This document shows positions 1-7,439 of a DNA stretch of 45,716 nucleotides, one piece after another (position 1 is the first letter of the stretch; the number at the start of each line of letters is the position of its first letter). Source of the stretch: an uncultured bacterium (GTDB lineage Bacteria > Actinomycetota > Coriobacteriia > Coriobacteriales > Coriobacteriaceae); contig CAJMMN010000017.1 in assembly GCA_905214525.1 (NCBI GenBank), positions 1 to 45,716 on the forward strand, written 5' to 3'. A program made the translations under genes and the position numbers. The notes beneath the pieces were generated by a model, which saw only the letters and a program-made list of their open reading frames with translations, did not search any database and was not told the DNA's origin.

Positions 1-6
1 AGGGCG

Positions 7-30
7 GAGGCGGGGCATTCCCCGCCTCTT
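7..30 (+). terminator. GC-rich hairpin, possible terminator of a gene left of the window
   Basis: A perfect 9-bp stem (7-15 with 20-28) closes a four-base loop and is followed by only two T. The weak T tract makes termination uncertain. It would serve a plus-strand gene ending before base 1. Confidence 0.45.
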
Positions 31-69
31 ACACCACATCTCTGCGCGCTACCCGACTCCAAGAGGTCA

Positions 70-297
70 TGGACAAAAAGGGGCAAATATGAGTACTGTT
101 ACCATTTTAGTAGCAGGCAAAACCACCCAAAATGACGTCCGAGCGACCCCTACAACCCCCTAAAGCAGCCAACCTGACTGGTTTAAGACATATTGGAGCC
201 AATTTTAATGAACATACTATCGGCTATGTCCATTATCTTCTTGGATGTAAATGCTATTCACTTAGCAACAGTACTCATATTTGGCATTTTTTGTCCA
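70..297. repeat. Long inverted repeat, 31-bp arms around about 166 bp
   Basis: Bases 70-100 are the reverse complement of 267-297 with three mismatches clustered near the middle of the arm. The right arm contains gtactcatatttggcatttt. The roughly 166 bp between the arms is AT-rich and holds no convincing reading frame. Together with the hairpin before it, this is all I see in the gene-free stretch 1-327. It resembles a small non-coding palindromic element such as a MITE, but no target-site duplication was recognised. Confidence 0.6.
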
Positions 298-327
298 CTG
301 CCATATAACTAACCCCCTATAGCGGGC

Positions 328-360
328 AAAAAAGAGGCCGCGGCCCATGGCAGCGGCCGC
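328..360 (-). terminator. Intrinsic terminator of the MgtE-like/Nramp operon
   Basis: Read on the minus strand, a GC-rich hairpin (gcggcc pairing with ggccgc) is followed by six T (plus-strand A tract 328-333). It lies about 20 bp beyond the stop of the Nramp-type gene. Confidence 0.6.
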
Positions 361-379
361 TCGAAACCCAAAAGAGGCG

Positions 380-1642
380 CTAAGCGCTGTAACCCATCGC
401 CTGCAGAACAAACATGACGACCGTCAGCACCGTAATCACACCGATAGTCGCCCAAGTGAGCACATTCCACACGCGGCCGTTGCGGTTAGTGCCCATAATG
501 TGACGGTCAGCGGCAATAACCACCTGGAACACCAGAACCACGGGCAGTAGCACGCCATTGATGACCTGCGAGGTCATCATAATCTGGAACAGATCGACAC
601 CGGGCATAAGCACCAGCACGGCAGAGATGCCGATGATGGCCGTAATGATGCCGCGATAGACCGGGGCCTCGTCCCAGCTGCGATCGGCACCGCGCTCCCA
701 GCCAAATGCCTCGCAGATAGCGCTCGACGTAACGCCCGGCAGCACGCAGGCAGCCAAGAAGCTCGCCGCGACCAGGCCCGAGGCAAACAGTACCGTAGAC
801 CACTGACCCGCAATAGGCTCCAGCGCGCGGGCAGCATCGGCAGCATCGCTAATCTGAATACCCGCCGGGAACAACACCGTACCGGTCGTGATGATAATAA
901 AGCCGGCAATGACATCGGCGGCAAGCGAGCCGCTCACGGTATCGATGCGCTGCAGCACGATATCGTCCTCGCCCGCGTTCTTATCGACCACGTTGTTCTG
1001 CGCCAAGAAAATCATCCATGGCGCGATGGTGGTACCGATCGTTGCGACCACGAGCGACACGTAGCTGGGGTCATTTTGAATGTTAGGCACGACCAGGTCG
1101 ACCGCGACCTCACCCCAGTTGGGGCCAGCCATAAACGCGGCGACGATATAGGTCACGAACACGCAGCTCACCAGCAGCAGAATCTTCTCGATGCGCTGGA
1201 AACTACCCGACATGGTAAGCATCCACACCAGCAGCGCCACCAACGGCACCGAGATGCTCGCCGGCACGCCAAAGAGAGCAAGGCCGCTGGCGATGCCCGC
1301 AAACTCCGAAATGGTCACAGCCGTGTTGGCGATCAACAGCGCCGCCATGGCCAACACGCTCTTGCGCACGCCAAAGCGCTCGCGAATGAGCGATGCCAGG
1401 CCCTTGCCCGTGACGCAGCCGCAGCGCGCCGCGGTCTCCTGCGTCACGATGAGCAGCACAGTCATGACGGGAAGCATCCAGAGCATCTTGTAGCCATAGC
1501 TGGCGCCCGCGCTGGAATACGTTGCAATGCCGCCGGCGTCATTGCCCGAAAGCGCCGCCAGCAGACCGGGGCCCATAGCGCCAAAGATGGCTGCGATGGT
1601 CAGCTTTTGCTTGGTGCCCGACTTTTGCTTGGTATTTTGCAC
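380..1642 (-). CDS. Nramp-related metal transporter, probably of the Mg2+ (NRMT/NrmT) clade
   Basis: An SLC11/NRAMP-fold integral membrane protein of 420 residues with about 11 hydrophobic segments, moving divalent metal across the cytoplasmic membrane. The family hallmark in TM1, DPGN, reads N-D-A-G-G: the Asp is kept but Pro becomes Ala and Asn becomes Gly. In TM6 the usual M-P-H reads A-P-W (TTIAPWMIF). Loss of the Asn and of the transition-metal-selective Met enlarges the binding site and is the known signature of Nramp-related Mg2+ transporters, so Mg2+ (possibly Mn2+) is the inferred substrate. I chose the GTG start at 1642, preceded by aggtgg, because the longer frame from 1705 would overlap the upstream gene; the gap to that stop is then 8 bp, so the two are probably co-transcribed. 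The MgtE-like partner supports a magnesium role. Confidence 0.85.
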   Translation of the reverse strand: MQNTKQKSGTKQKLTIAAIFGAMGPGLLAALSGNDAGGIATYSSAGASYGYKMLWMLPVMTVLLIVTQETAARCGCVTGKGLASLIRERFGVRKSVLAMAALLIANTAVTISEFAGIASGLALFGVPASISVPLVALLVWMLTMSGSFQRIEKILLLVSCVFVTYIVAAFMAGPNWGEVAVDLVVPNIQNDPSYVSLVVATIGTTIAPWMIFLAQNNVVDKNAGEDDIVLQRIDTVSGSLAADVIAGFIIITTGTVLFPAGIQISDAADAARALEPIAGQWSTVLFASGLVAASFLAACVLPGVTSSAICEAFGWERGADRSWDEAPVYRGIITAIIGISAVLVLMPGVDLFQIMMTSQVINGVLLPVVLVFQVVIAADRHIMGTNRNGRVWNVLTWATIGVITVLTVVMFVLQAMGYSA

Positions 1643-1650
1643 GCGACCAC

Positions 1651-3495
1651 CTAGCCCATGACTGACATGGCGAGCAGCACCGCGGCGATGCAATACGCCA
1701 CACACGAGATCATGACGGCAATGACGTTCATGGCGGTGCCCGACGTGTTGAGGTCATGCTCGTCACGCCAGAACAGCACCATCAGGTAAATCACGGCACT
1801 CATGTTGCCGACCAGGCAAATGATAGCAGCGATATTAAAACACCCGGTAAAGAGTTGCTCCTCAAACATGGACGCATCGGGGAACGCAGCGGTGCGCACC
1901 AGCTGGGCGCACAGATAGGTCACGAGTGACAGAATCAGGCCCATGCCCGTGCTCTGGAAGAAGAACCCCAGATACGGCTTGGGCTCGTCGTCGTGACCGT
2001 CATACTCCAGGAAGTAGTTCTTGACGAACGACACCATGCGCGAGGCCGCCAGCAGCACGAGCGGCATGGCGCACATGGGGAACACCACCAGATGCGCGGA
2101 GCCGAGCGCCGTCCCCAACACGGTCGCCATGATGCACGACGCGATGCCCCATACAACAACCCAGTACTGGCGATGCACGAACCAGCTGAGCACGTTCGTC
2201 GAGTCGTCGGACGCGCTGTCACCCGAGCCGACACCGGCGATCTGCAGGTCCTCCTGATGCTCCTCGGCGATAACGTCCATGGCGTCGTCGAAGGTCACGA
2301 TACCCAGGATGTGGCGGTTCTCGTCGCAGACGGGGATAGCGACCAGGTCGTACTTGGTCATCTCGTCCGTCACGTCTTCCTGGTCCTCGTCGGGCGACAC
2401 GTAGACCAGGTCGCGATAGGCCAGCTGACCCAGCGTGGCGTCGCGATCGGCTACGATCAGTGTGCGCAGCGAAAGCACACCGGTCAGCATGCCGCTCGGA
2501 TCCTCGGTATAGACGTAGTAGACGCTCTCGAAGTCCTCATCGAGCTCGCGAATCGCCTCGATGGCGTCACCGACCGTTGCCGTGGCGGGCAGGGAAACAA
2601 ACTCCGAGGTCATGATGCGGCCGGCGGTGTTGTCCTCATACCCCAGCAGGTTACGAATCGCCTTCTCCTCCTTGACGCCCATCAGGCGCAGGAGCTTCTC
2701 GGCCTTCTCGTAATCGAGCTCGTCGATCAGGTCGGCTGCATCGTCCGGGTCCATCATGGCCAGCATCGACGATGCGTCCGTGTCGGACAGGCCCTCGAGC
2801 ATCTCGGTCATAAGCTCGTCGTCATCGAACTCCGAGATAGCTTCGGCTGCCTGGGCGGTATCGAGCTGCGCAAACACCTGCGCACGTAGGCGCGGGTCGA
2901 GCTGCTCGATAATGTCGGCGATATCGGCAGGGTGCAGCTCGCCGAGCGTCTTGTGCGACACCGAGAGTTGGATGTTTTTAGTCGAGCGGTCGAGCAGGTC
3001 CATGTAGGACCAAGCGATGATGTCCTCACTGAGCGGCTTGCCCAGGTGCCTCATAAAGCCTTCGACGATATGCTCGAGCGCGGGGCTGATGGCGCGTAGC
3101 AGACCGCGAGCACCGACCTCGGCGCCCAGCAGGCGCAGCTGGTTTTCGCCCGACATGGAAAACTTGATGTCGTTGACGCGCACGACCTTCATGCCCTGCG
3201 TGTCGACAATCTGCTTGTTGAGCACGTCGCGGGCAAGCAAGAGTTCGGTCGGCTGCAGGTACGAAAAACGGATTTCGGTGGCCGACGTCTTAAGGTGTAC
3301 ACCCGTCTCGTCGATACGGTCGACCCATTTGCGCCAGCTGATCATAAACGGCGTCTTGCCGGGGCCGCGGAACGCGAGCGACGTCACGTGCGGAAAAACT
3401 TCGCCGGTAGCAATGCCAAAATCGTTCACCACGCCGAGCTTTTCGCCGTCGACATCCAAGACCGGCAATTTGAGCATCTCACTCAGATAATTCAA
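1651..3495 (-). CDS. MgtE_N/CBS-domain protein with PRC-barrel-like N-terminus and membrane C-terminus
   Basis: 614 residues. Order: PRC-barrel-like beta domain(s) about 1-150, MgtE N-terminal helical superhelix about 185-290 (LHPADIADIIEQLDP), a CBS pair about 295-425, then five hydrophobic helices about 440-614. In MgtE the N and CBS domains sense intracellular Mg2+ and gate the pore. Here the membrane part does not show the usual MgtE pore motifs (no GGNAGNQ-like loop), so this may be a regulator or subunit of the adjacent Nramp-type transporter rather than a transporter itself; that is inference. The start is TTG at 3495, five bases after ggggag; an in-frame stop lies just upstream, so no earlier start is available in this frame. 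It is the first gene of the pair with the Nramp-related transporter. Confidence 0.85.
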   Translation of the reverse strand: MNYLSEMLKLPVLDVDGEKLGVVNDFGIATGEVFPHVTSLAFRGPGKTPFMISWRKWVDRIDETGVHLKTSATEIRFSYLQPTELLLARDVLNKQIVDTQGMKVVRVNDIKFSMSGENQLRLLGAEVGARGLLRAISPALEHIVEGFMRHLGKPLSEDIIAWSYMDLLDRSTKNIQLSVSHKTLGELHPADIADIIEQLDPRLRAQVFAQLDTAQAAEAISEFDDDELMTEMLEGLSDTDASSMLAMMDPDDAADLIDELDYEKAEKLLRLMGVKEEKAIRNLLGYEDNTAGRIMTSEFVSLPATATVGDAIEAIRELDEDFESVYYVYTEDPSGMLTGVLSLRTLIVADRDATLGQLAYRDLVYVSPDEDQEDVTDEMTKYDLVAIPVCDENRHILGIVTFDDAMDVIAEEHQEDLQIAGVGSGDSASDDSTNVLSWFVHRQYWVVVWGIASCIMATVLGTALGSAHLVVFPMCAMPLVLLAASRMVSFVKNYFLEYDGHDDEPKPYLGFFFQSTGMGLILSLVTYLCAQLVRTAAFPDASMFEEQLFTGCFNIAAIICLVGNMSAVIYLMVLFWRDEHDLNTSGTAMNVIAVMISCVAYCIAAVLLAMSVMG

Positions 3496-3790
3496 TGGTG
3501 CTCCCCATCATTATTCCTCCGAACGCGGCCGCATGTGCGGCGTCCGGAGGCTTCTGGATATGTATACGCATGCGCGGGCGGCACGCCGCTCGACGCTTAC
3601 ACCCCGTGCATGCGCAAAAAGCACCTGCATGGGGTCATCGACTGTATGGTCGAGGTTTGGATTTCACCTGTAACCTTTCTCTTGACCCTCATTAACCGCA
3701 GTAACTATAGCATCAGCATCGCCCTGCGGCATCGAATTTATGCGCTGCACATTGCAGGCATACCAAACGCTGACGCATCCGTGACATAGT
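3479..3790 (-). promoter_or_regulatory. Structured leader and possible 10-codon upstream ORF before the MgtE-like gene
   Basis: This gene-free interval reads toward the MgtE-like gene. An imperfect hairpin (3516-3526 with 3540-3550, one mismatch) places the good ribosome site ggagg (3520-3516) in its 3' arm, so the site can be hidden by pairing. That site serves an ATG at 3511 opening a 10-codon frame (MMGSTIELSE) that ends at 3479, inside the start of the MgtE-like gene in another frame. Farther up, a second imperfect hairpin pairs accccatgc with gcacggggt (about 3601-3635). Fragments resembling M-box Mg2+ riboswitch elements (gggtcaa, aggtga) occur, but their order does not match well enough to call one. 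Confidence 0.4.
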
Positions 3791-3821
3791 CAATGGACGT
3801 TCTTAAACGACTACCCAATGA

Positions 3822-5228
3822 CTACTCTGTGGTGTCATCGTCCTCGGCAAGTTGGGGGAACACGGCGTCCTTAGGCATGGTGACCTTCGTCAGCGAGGTG
3901 AGCTTTTTGCTCAGCGACGTGTCCGTCTTGACCAGGTCGCTGAGCGTCACGATCTTGTAGCCGTCGGCGACAAGACCGTCGATAATCTGCGGCAGCGCCT
4001 CGAGCGTCTGCTCGGCGCATTCGTCTCTATCGGTGAGCAGCACGATATTGCCCGGCGTCACCGAATCGAGCACCGTTGAGACCTGCTCGTCGGCACCGTT
4101 GAGCAGCCAGTCGCCCGAGTCAATATTCCACGAGACCACGGCGGAGACCAGGTCCATCGCATCAATCCAGTTTTGCTCGTCAAAGGCAGCGTAGGGAGCA
4201 CGCAGCAGCATCGTCTTCACGCCGGTCGCCGACTTAATCGCATCGGTGCCTTTCGTGATCTGTTCGCGTACCGTCTCACGGTCCTGACCCTTGAGCGAAT
4301 CGTCGCTGTAGCTGTTGGATCCGATCTCGCACCCGGCATCGACAATCGCCTTGGCCGTGGCAGGCGAGGCCTCGGCCGCATCGCCCGAAAGGAAGAACGT
4401 CGCGGTAACGCCCTTTTCCTTGAGCACCTGCAAGATCTGTTTGGTGGCGCCGCTCGGACCCTCGTCAAACGTCAGCGCCACGTACTTTTTGTTGCCCTTG
4501 GGCGCCACGCTGGCGCACGCAACGACGCAATCGGTGGCGGGCACAACCTCGCCGCGGTCCTGCGTCTTGCCCGACTGCTCACCAACCCACACCTCGGAGC
4601 GGCCCTGGACACCCCACGTCTGCACATACTCGATAGCGCCCGTGCCCTCGACCTTGAGCCTGGGCTCGATAACCGTAGCCTGAACCTCATGCTTCTCGTA
4701 GGTGTTACGGCCATCCTTGACCGTCACCTTCTCGCCACCCTCAAGTTCGCGGCTATCCCATTTGCCCTGTTTTATGCGCTTGCCGTCCACCTTAACCGAC
4801 AGCTTTTCGCCCCCATGGCGCTTGAGCACGCTGTCATCGACGGCCAGTAGGTCGCCTGCGTCGTAGGTGTCAGTCAACTCCTGGTCGTCTATGAGATTCT
4901 GCAGCGTAGAGCCCACGCGCACCGCGGTCTTCTGGCCGTTGAGTTCCACGTCCACGCTGCGGTTGACGTAGCCCACGACGGCAGCGATAAACAACACGAG
5001 TGCGCAACCCACGGCGATGAGCGCATAGGGCAGGCGAGACGAACGACGGGGCGTACGGCTGTTGCCGATGCGCGCGCTGCGATCGCTAAAGCCGCGGCTA
5101 TGGTTGAGGTACATCGCGCCGGGCTTACGGTGACGCTTGCGCTGACCGCTGGGCAGCTGCCCCAGATCGCGGCGCGCCGTCGGACGCGTACCCGAACGCC
5201 CGTTTAAGTTGGATCCGTTTTGGCGCAT
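3822..5228 (-). CDS. Membrane-anchored NodB/CE4 polysaccharide deacetylase homologue, metal site lost
   Basis: 468 residues: basic cytoplasmic tail, one TM helix about 66-88, a DUF348-like beta domain about 92-180, and a CE4 (NodB) domain about 245-435 outside the cell. CE4 enzymes remove acetyl groups from peptidoglycan or other polysaccharides using a metal held by Asp-His-His. Here motif 1 reads TFDEGP (second Asp changed to Glu256), motif 2 reads SNSYS at 304-308 where H(S/T)xxH is expected, and the last motif reads IVLLT with Thr399 in place of His. Motif 3 (RAPY, 343-346) and motif 4 (DSGDW, 370-374) remain. All metal ligands are altered, so hydrolytic activity is doubtful and a carbohydrate-binding role is possible. 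The ATG start follows gggggaggg. Confidence 0.8.
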   Translation of the reverse strand: MRQNGSNLNGRSGTRPTARRDLGQLPSGQRKRHRKPGAMYLNHSRGFSDRSARIGNSRTPRRSSRLPYALIAVGCALVLFIAAVVGYVNRSVDVELNGQKTAVRVGSTLQNLIDDQELTDTYDAGDLLAVDDSVLKRHGGEKLSVKVDGKRIKQGKWDSRELEGGEKVTVKDGRNTYEKHEVQATVIEPRLKVEGTGAIEYVQTWGVQGRSEVWVGEQSGKTQDRGEVVPATDCVVACASVAPKGNKKYVALTFDEGPSGATKQILQVLKEKGVTATFFLSGDAAEASPATAKAIVDAGCEIGSNSYSDDSLKGQDRETVREQITKGTDAIKSATGVKTMLLRAPYAAFDEQNWIDAMDLVSAVVSWNIDSGDWLLNGADEQVSTVLDSVTPGNIVLLTDRDECAEQTLEALPQIIDGLVADGYKIVTLSDLVKTDTSLSKKLTSLTKVTMPKDAVFPQLAEDDDTTE

Positions 5229-5249
5229 ATGCCCTCCCCCATAAACACA

Positions 5250-5279
5250 GCAAGCCGGAGCAACAGGTCTCCGGCTTGC
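5250..5279 (-). terminator. Hairpin between the PRC-barrel gene and the deacetylase homologue
   Basis: A perfect 11-bp stem (5250-5260 with 5269-5279) with an 8-base loop lies 22 bp after the stop of the PRC-barrel gene. On the minus strand it is followed by tgtgttt, a modest T tract, so read-through into the deacetylase gene is possible. Confidence 0.6.
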
Positions 5280-5300
5280 CTCCCATCATTTGGTACGTCG

Positions 5301-6056
5301 CTATTTTGTAGCTTTTGACGAGCCTCCGCTCGCCTTTTGGTATTCGTCCTTAAAGGCCTTGAACATGCCGCGCGTCTTGCCGAGCTGCTTGCCCAGTGCG
5401 CGACTGCCCTTGTCCACGGCAACCGACCCCTTGTCGTCGAGCACCTTGGCGCCCTTTTTGACCTTATCGCCCACCACGACGCTGGCCTCGGCGGCCTTGG
5501 CAGCCGCACCGCCCGAATACCCGAGCGACTTGACCTCGTCCGAGACGACCATCGCGCCGTTCTCGTAGCCGCGCAGCATCGTCGGCGGCACCTGCGTGTC
5601 GCCCACCAGCACGCTCGAAGCGGCACCGGCGGTCACATAGAATGCCTGTACGATGCCCGAGCGTGGCTTGAACTCAACGTCCGAGCAGTAGCCCACGACA
5701 TCGCCCGATTCCGTGCGCACGTCCATACCAACCCAGATGATGCAATCGTCCAGGTTGATGTCGAGGCGCTTGGCGGCGGCAGCATCGTACGTGTCCTTGA
5801 CGTCATCGACCGCAATGGCGCCCTCGTAGACACCAATGGCGTCGAGCGCTACGAATCGGTCGGGGCGCTCGATCATGCCCGCGATATCGGACTGGCGGAC
5901 CATAAAGCCGACCACGCGCGTACCGCCCGGGGTAAAGACCGGAAAGTGAATCTTTCCGAGCTTTTTAGGGCTGCGCGGCGTGCCGTCCTTTTTGGTGCGC
6001 TTGTCCTCGGTAGGCTTGCGATAAATCTTGGCGCCGACAAAATCCCCGGCGCGCAT
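5301..6056 (-). CDS. PRC-barrel domain protein
   Basis: 251 residues with no signal peptide or membrane segment. The N-terminal half looks like a PRC-barrel (FVGAKIYRK, then HFPVFTPGGTRVVGFMVR) and a second barrel-like repeat follows (IIWVGMDVRTESGDVVGYCS). The C-terminal 75 residues are rich in Ala, Lys and Gly and probably flexible. PRC-barrels are small beta domains found in RNA-processing, photosynthetic and regulatory proteins; no catalytic motif is visible and no function can be named. Its ATG overlaps the stop of the upstream YtxH gene by one base (TAATG), so translation is probably coupled. The MgtE-like protein also carries a PRC-like N-terminus. Confidence 0.7.
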   Translation of the reverse strand: MRAGDFVGAKIYRKPTEDKRTKKDGTPRSPKKLGKIHFPVFTPGGTRVVGFMVRQSDIAGMIERPDRFVALDAIGVYEGAIAVDDVKDTYDAAAAKRLDINLDDCIIWVGMDVRTESGDVVGYCSDVEFKPRSGIVQAFYVTAGAASSVLVGDTQVPPTMLRGYENGAMVVSDEVKSLGYSGGAAAKAAEASVVVGDKVKKGAKVLDDKGSVAVDKGSRALGKQLGKTRGMFKAFKDEYQKASGGSSKATK

Positions 6057-6445
6057 TATGCCTCGGTCGAGGGCTCCGCAGCCTCGGTATCAGCCTCGAC
6101 GGCGTTCTCGACCACGACGTCGGCGGCAGGCGTCACGTTGCCACCCGAAATGGCGTCGTTGAGCTGCTCACGCAGCTGGTCCATGCGCTCGCGGGCCAGG
6201 TCGACCTTGGCGCGCAGGTCGTCGGTCTTGGCGTCGACCATCGGGCCAAAGTCATTCACCGCAGCACGGGCCTCCTCGGCGCTGTGCTCGTAGGTGTCGC
6301 GCATATTGTCCCAGGCGTCGTTGGCGATATCGGCAGCCATGGCGCGGGTCTCGGCGCCCGAGCGCGGAGCCAGAGCAACACCGATAATAGCGCCGGCAGC
6401 AGCACCAAAAAGTGCGCCGGAGACAAAGCTGAAAGTCTTACCCAT
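6056..6445 (-). CDS. YtxH-like small membrane protein
   Basis: 129 residues from the chosen ATG. A Gly/Ala-rich hydrophobic segment near the N-terminus (GALFGAAAGAIIGVALAP) is followed by RSGAETR, the pattern of YtxH-domain proteins, then an amphipathic, probably coiled-coil stretch (MVDAKTDDLRAKVDLARERM) and an acidic Ala/Glu tail. YtxH proteins are envelope-associated and often stress-linked; the biochemical role is unknown. The sequence aggagagga lies 6 bases upstream of the ATG at 6445; an ATG two codons earlier (6451) is an alternative, while the frame extending to 6517 lacks a good site. Co-translated with the PRC-barrel gene. Confidence 0.75.
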   Translation of the reverse strand: MGKTFSFVSGALFGAAAGAIIGVALAPRSGAETRAMAADIANDAWDNMRDTYEHSAEEARAAVNDFGPMVDAKTDDLRAKVDLARERMDQLREQLNDAISGGNVTPAADVVVENAVEADTEAAEPSTEA

Positions 6446-6581
6446 GATCATTCCTCTCCTGCGGGCACGTCGGTGCCCACCGTTTGAATGCTGTCCATTA
6501 TACCCGCAGCGCATCACTTGCCGCTCCGCTCATCTGCGTACGGCAAAGGTGCAGGTACGTGATGGTGATAAACGCGTAGGC

Positions 6582-7415
6582 CTACTCCTGAGGCATAGCC
6601 GGCATGGCCACCGTGGCACCCGGGTCCTCGCCGGCGCCGTCCACGAGCGGCAGGCCGCCCTCATGCGCAGGTCCTGCCGGAACCGTCGCCGCACCGCCAA
6701 AGACGGCAGCGGAGGCCTCGTGGCTCTCGGCAACCGCGCCCTCGGTATCAATCGCCACCTGGGGCTCGTCGTCAAAGTTGGGGACGCCCTGGGGCTCGGT
6801 GGGAACGGGCTCGGCGGTCGCATCGGCAACGGGCTCGGCGTCGACCGGCACATCGCCCTCGTCAGCGCCCTCGTCCTCGGCAGCATCTTCGCCGTTCGCA
6901 GCGGCGACGGCCTCGTGAGGATCCTTGCCCTCGGCCTCGGCGCGCATGCCCAGCACCAGGTTGCGCAGGCCCGCGACCGTGCCTTCCACGTCGGGGGCAG
7001 GCTGGTCGGCGTGCAGGTACGCCCAGTCCATCATAAAGGTGGCCGACGACAGCGCACCGATGGCCAGTGCGTCGTCGGGGCACGAAAGCTCGACCTCAAA
7101 GACACGCTCGTCATGCTCGCTTACGCGCGTGCGGCCACACGAGATGCTACCGGCAAGACCGGTCTCGTTCATGAGCTCGACCGTCACGTGCTCCAGCAGG
7201 TGGCAGAGCTCGGTCTGACCCATGCAGTCCTGGAACTCGCGGCCGGAATCACCCAGGCACAGGTGCTTGGCAATCGCCGGTACCAGGTAGTACACGCGCG
7301 CCGTGGCCTCGATGTCCTCCGAGGTCATGAGCGGCATGCCGGGGTTCACCAGCACATGCGCGCAGATCTTGTCCTCGCTGACGGTGACCTTAAGGATGTT
7401 GAACAGGCCTGCCAT
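6582..7415 (-). CDS. Uncharacterised protein with a cyanophycin-synthetase-N-like motif
   Basis: 277 residues. The N-terminal 150 are compact and contain TELCHLLEHVTVELMNETGL, reminiscent of the H-x-x-E-H-x-x-x-E-L segment in the N-terminal domain of cyanophycin synthetases, but none of the ATP-grasp or Mur-ligase modules of those enzymes is present. The last 120 residues are low-complexity Ala, Glu, Asp and Pro. No signal peptide or membrane helix is seen. It lies 24 bp after the CorC-like gene with ggggag upstream of its ATG, so it is probably in that operon. I do not recognise a defined function. Confidence 0.6.
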   Translation of the reverse strand: MAGLFNILKVTVSEDKICAHVLVNPGMPLMTSEDIEATARVYYLVPAIAKHLCLGDSGREFQDCMGQTELCHLLEHVTVELMNETGLAGSISCGRTRVSEHDERVFEVELSCPDDALAIGALSSATFMMDWAYLHADQPAPDVEGTVAGLRNLVLGMRAEAEGKDPHEAVAAANGEDAAEDEGADEGDVPVDAEPVADATAEPVPTEPQGVPNFDDEPQVAIDTEGAVAESHEASAAVFGGAATVPAGPAHEGGLPLVDGAGEDPGATVAMPAMPQE

Positions 7416-7439
7416 AACTCTCCCCTACTCTTCCTTGCC

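Noticed and set aside
3496..3790. M-box Mg2+ riboswitch
   Set aside because: Short words such as gggtcaa and aggtga are present, but the conserved 5' block and the order of elements are not; kept only as a question in the findings.
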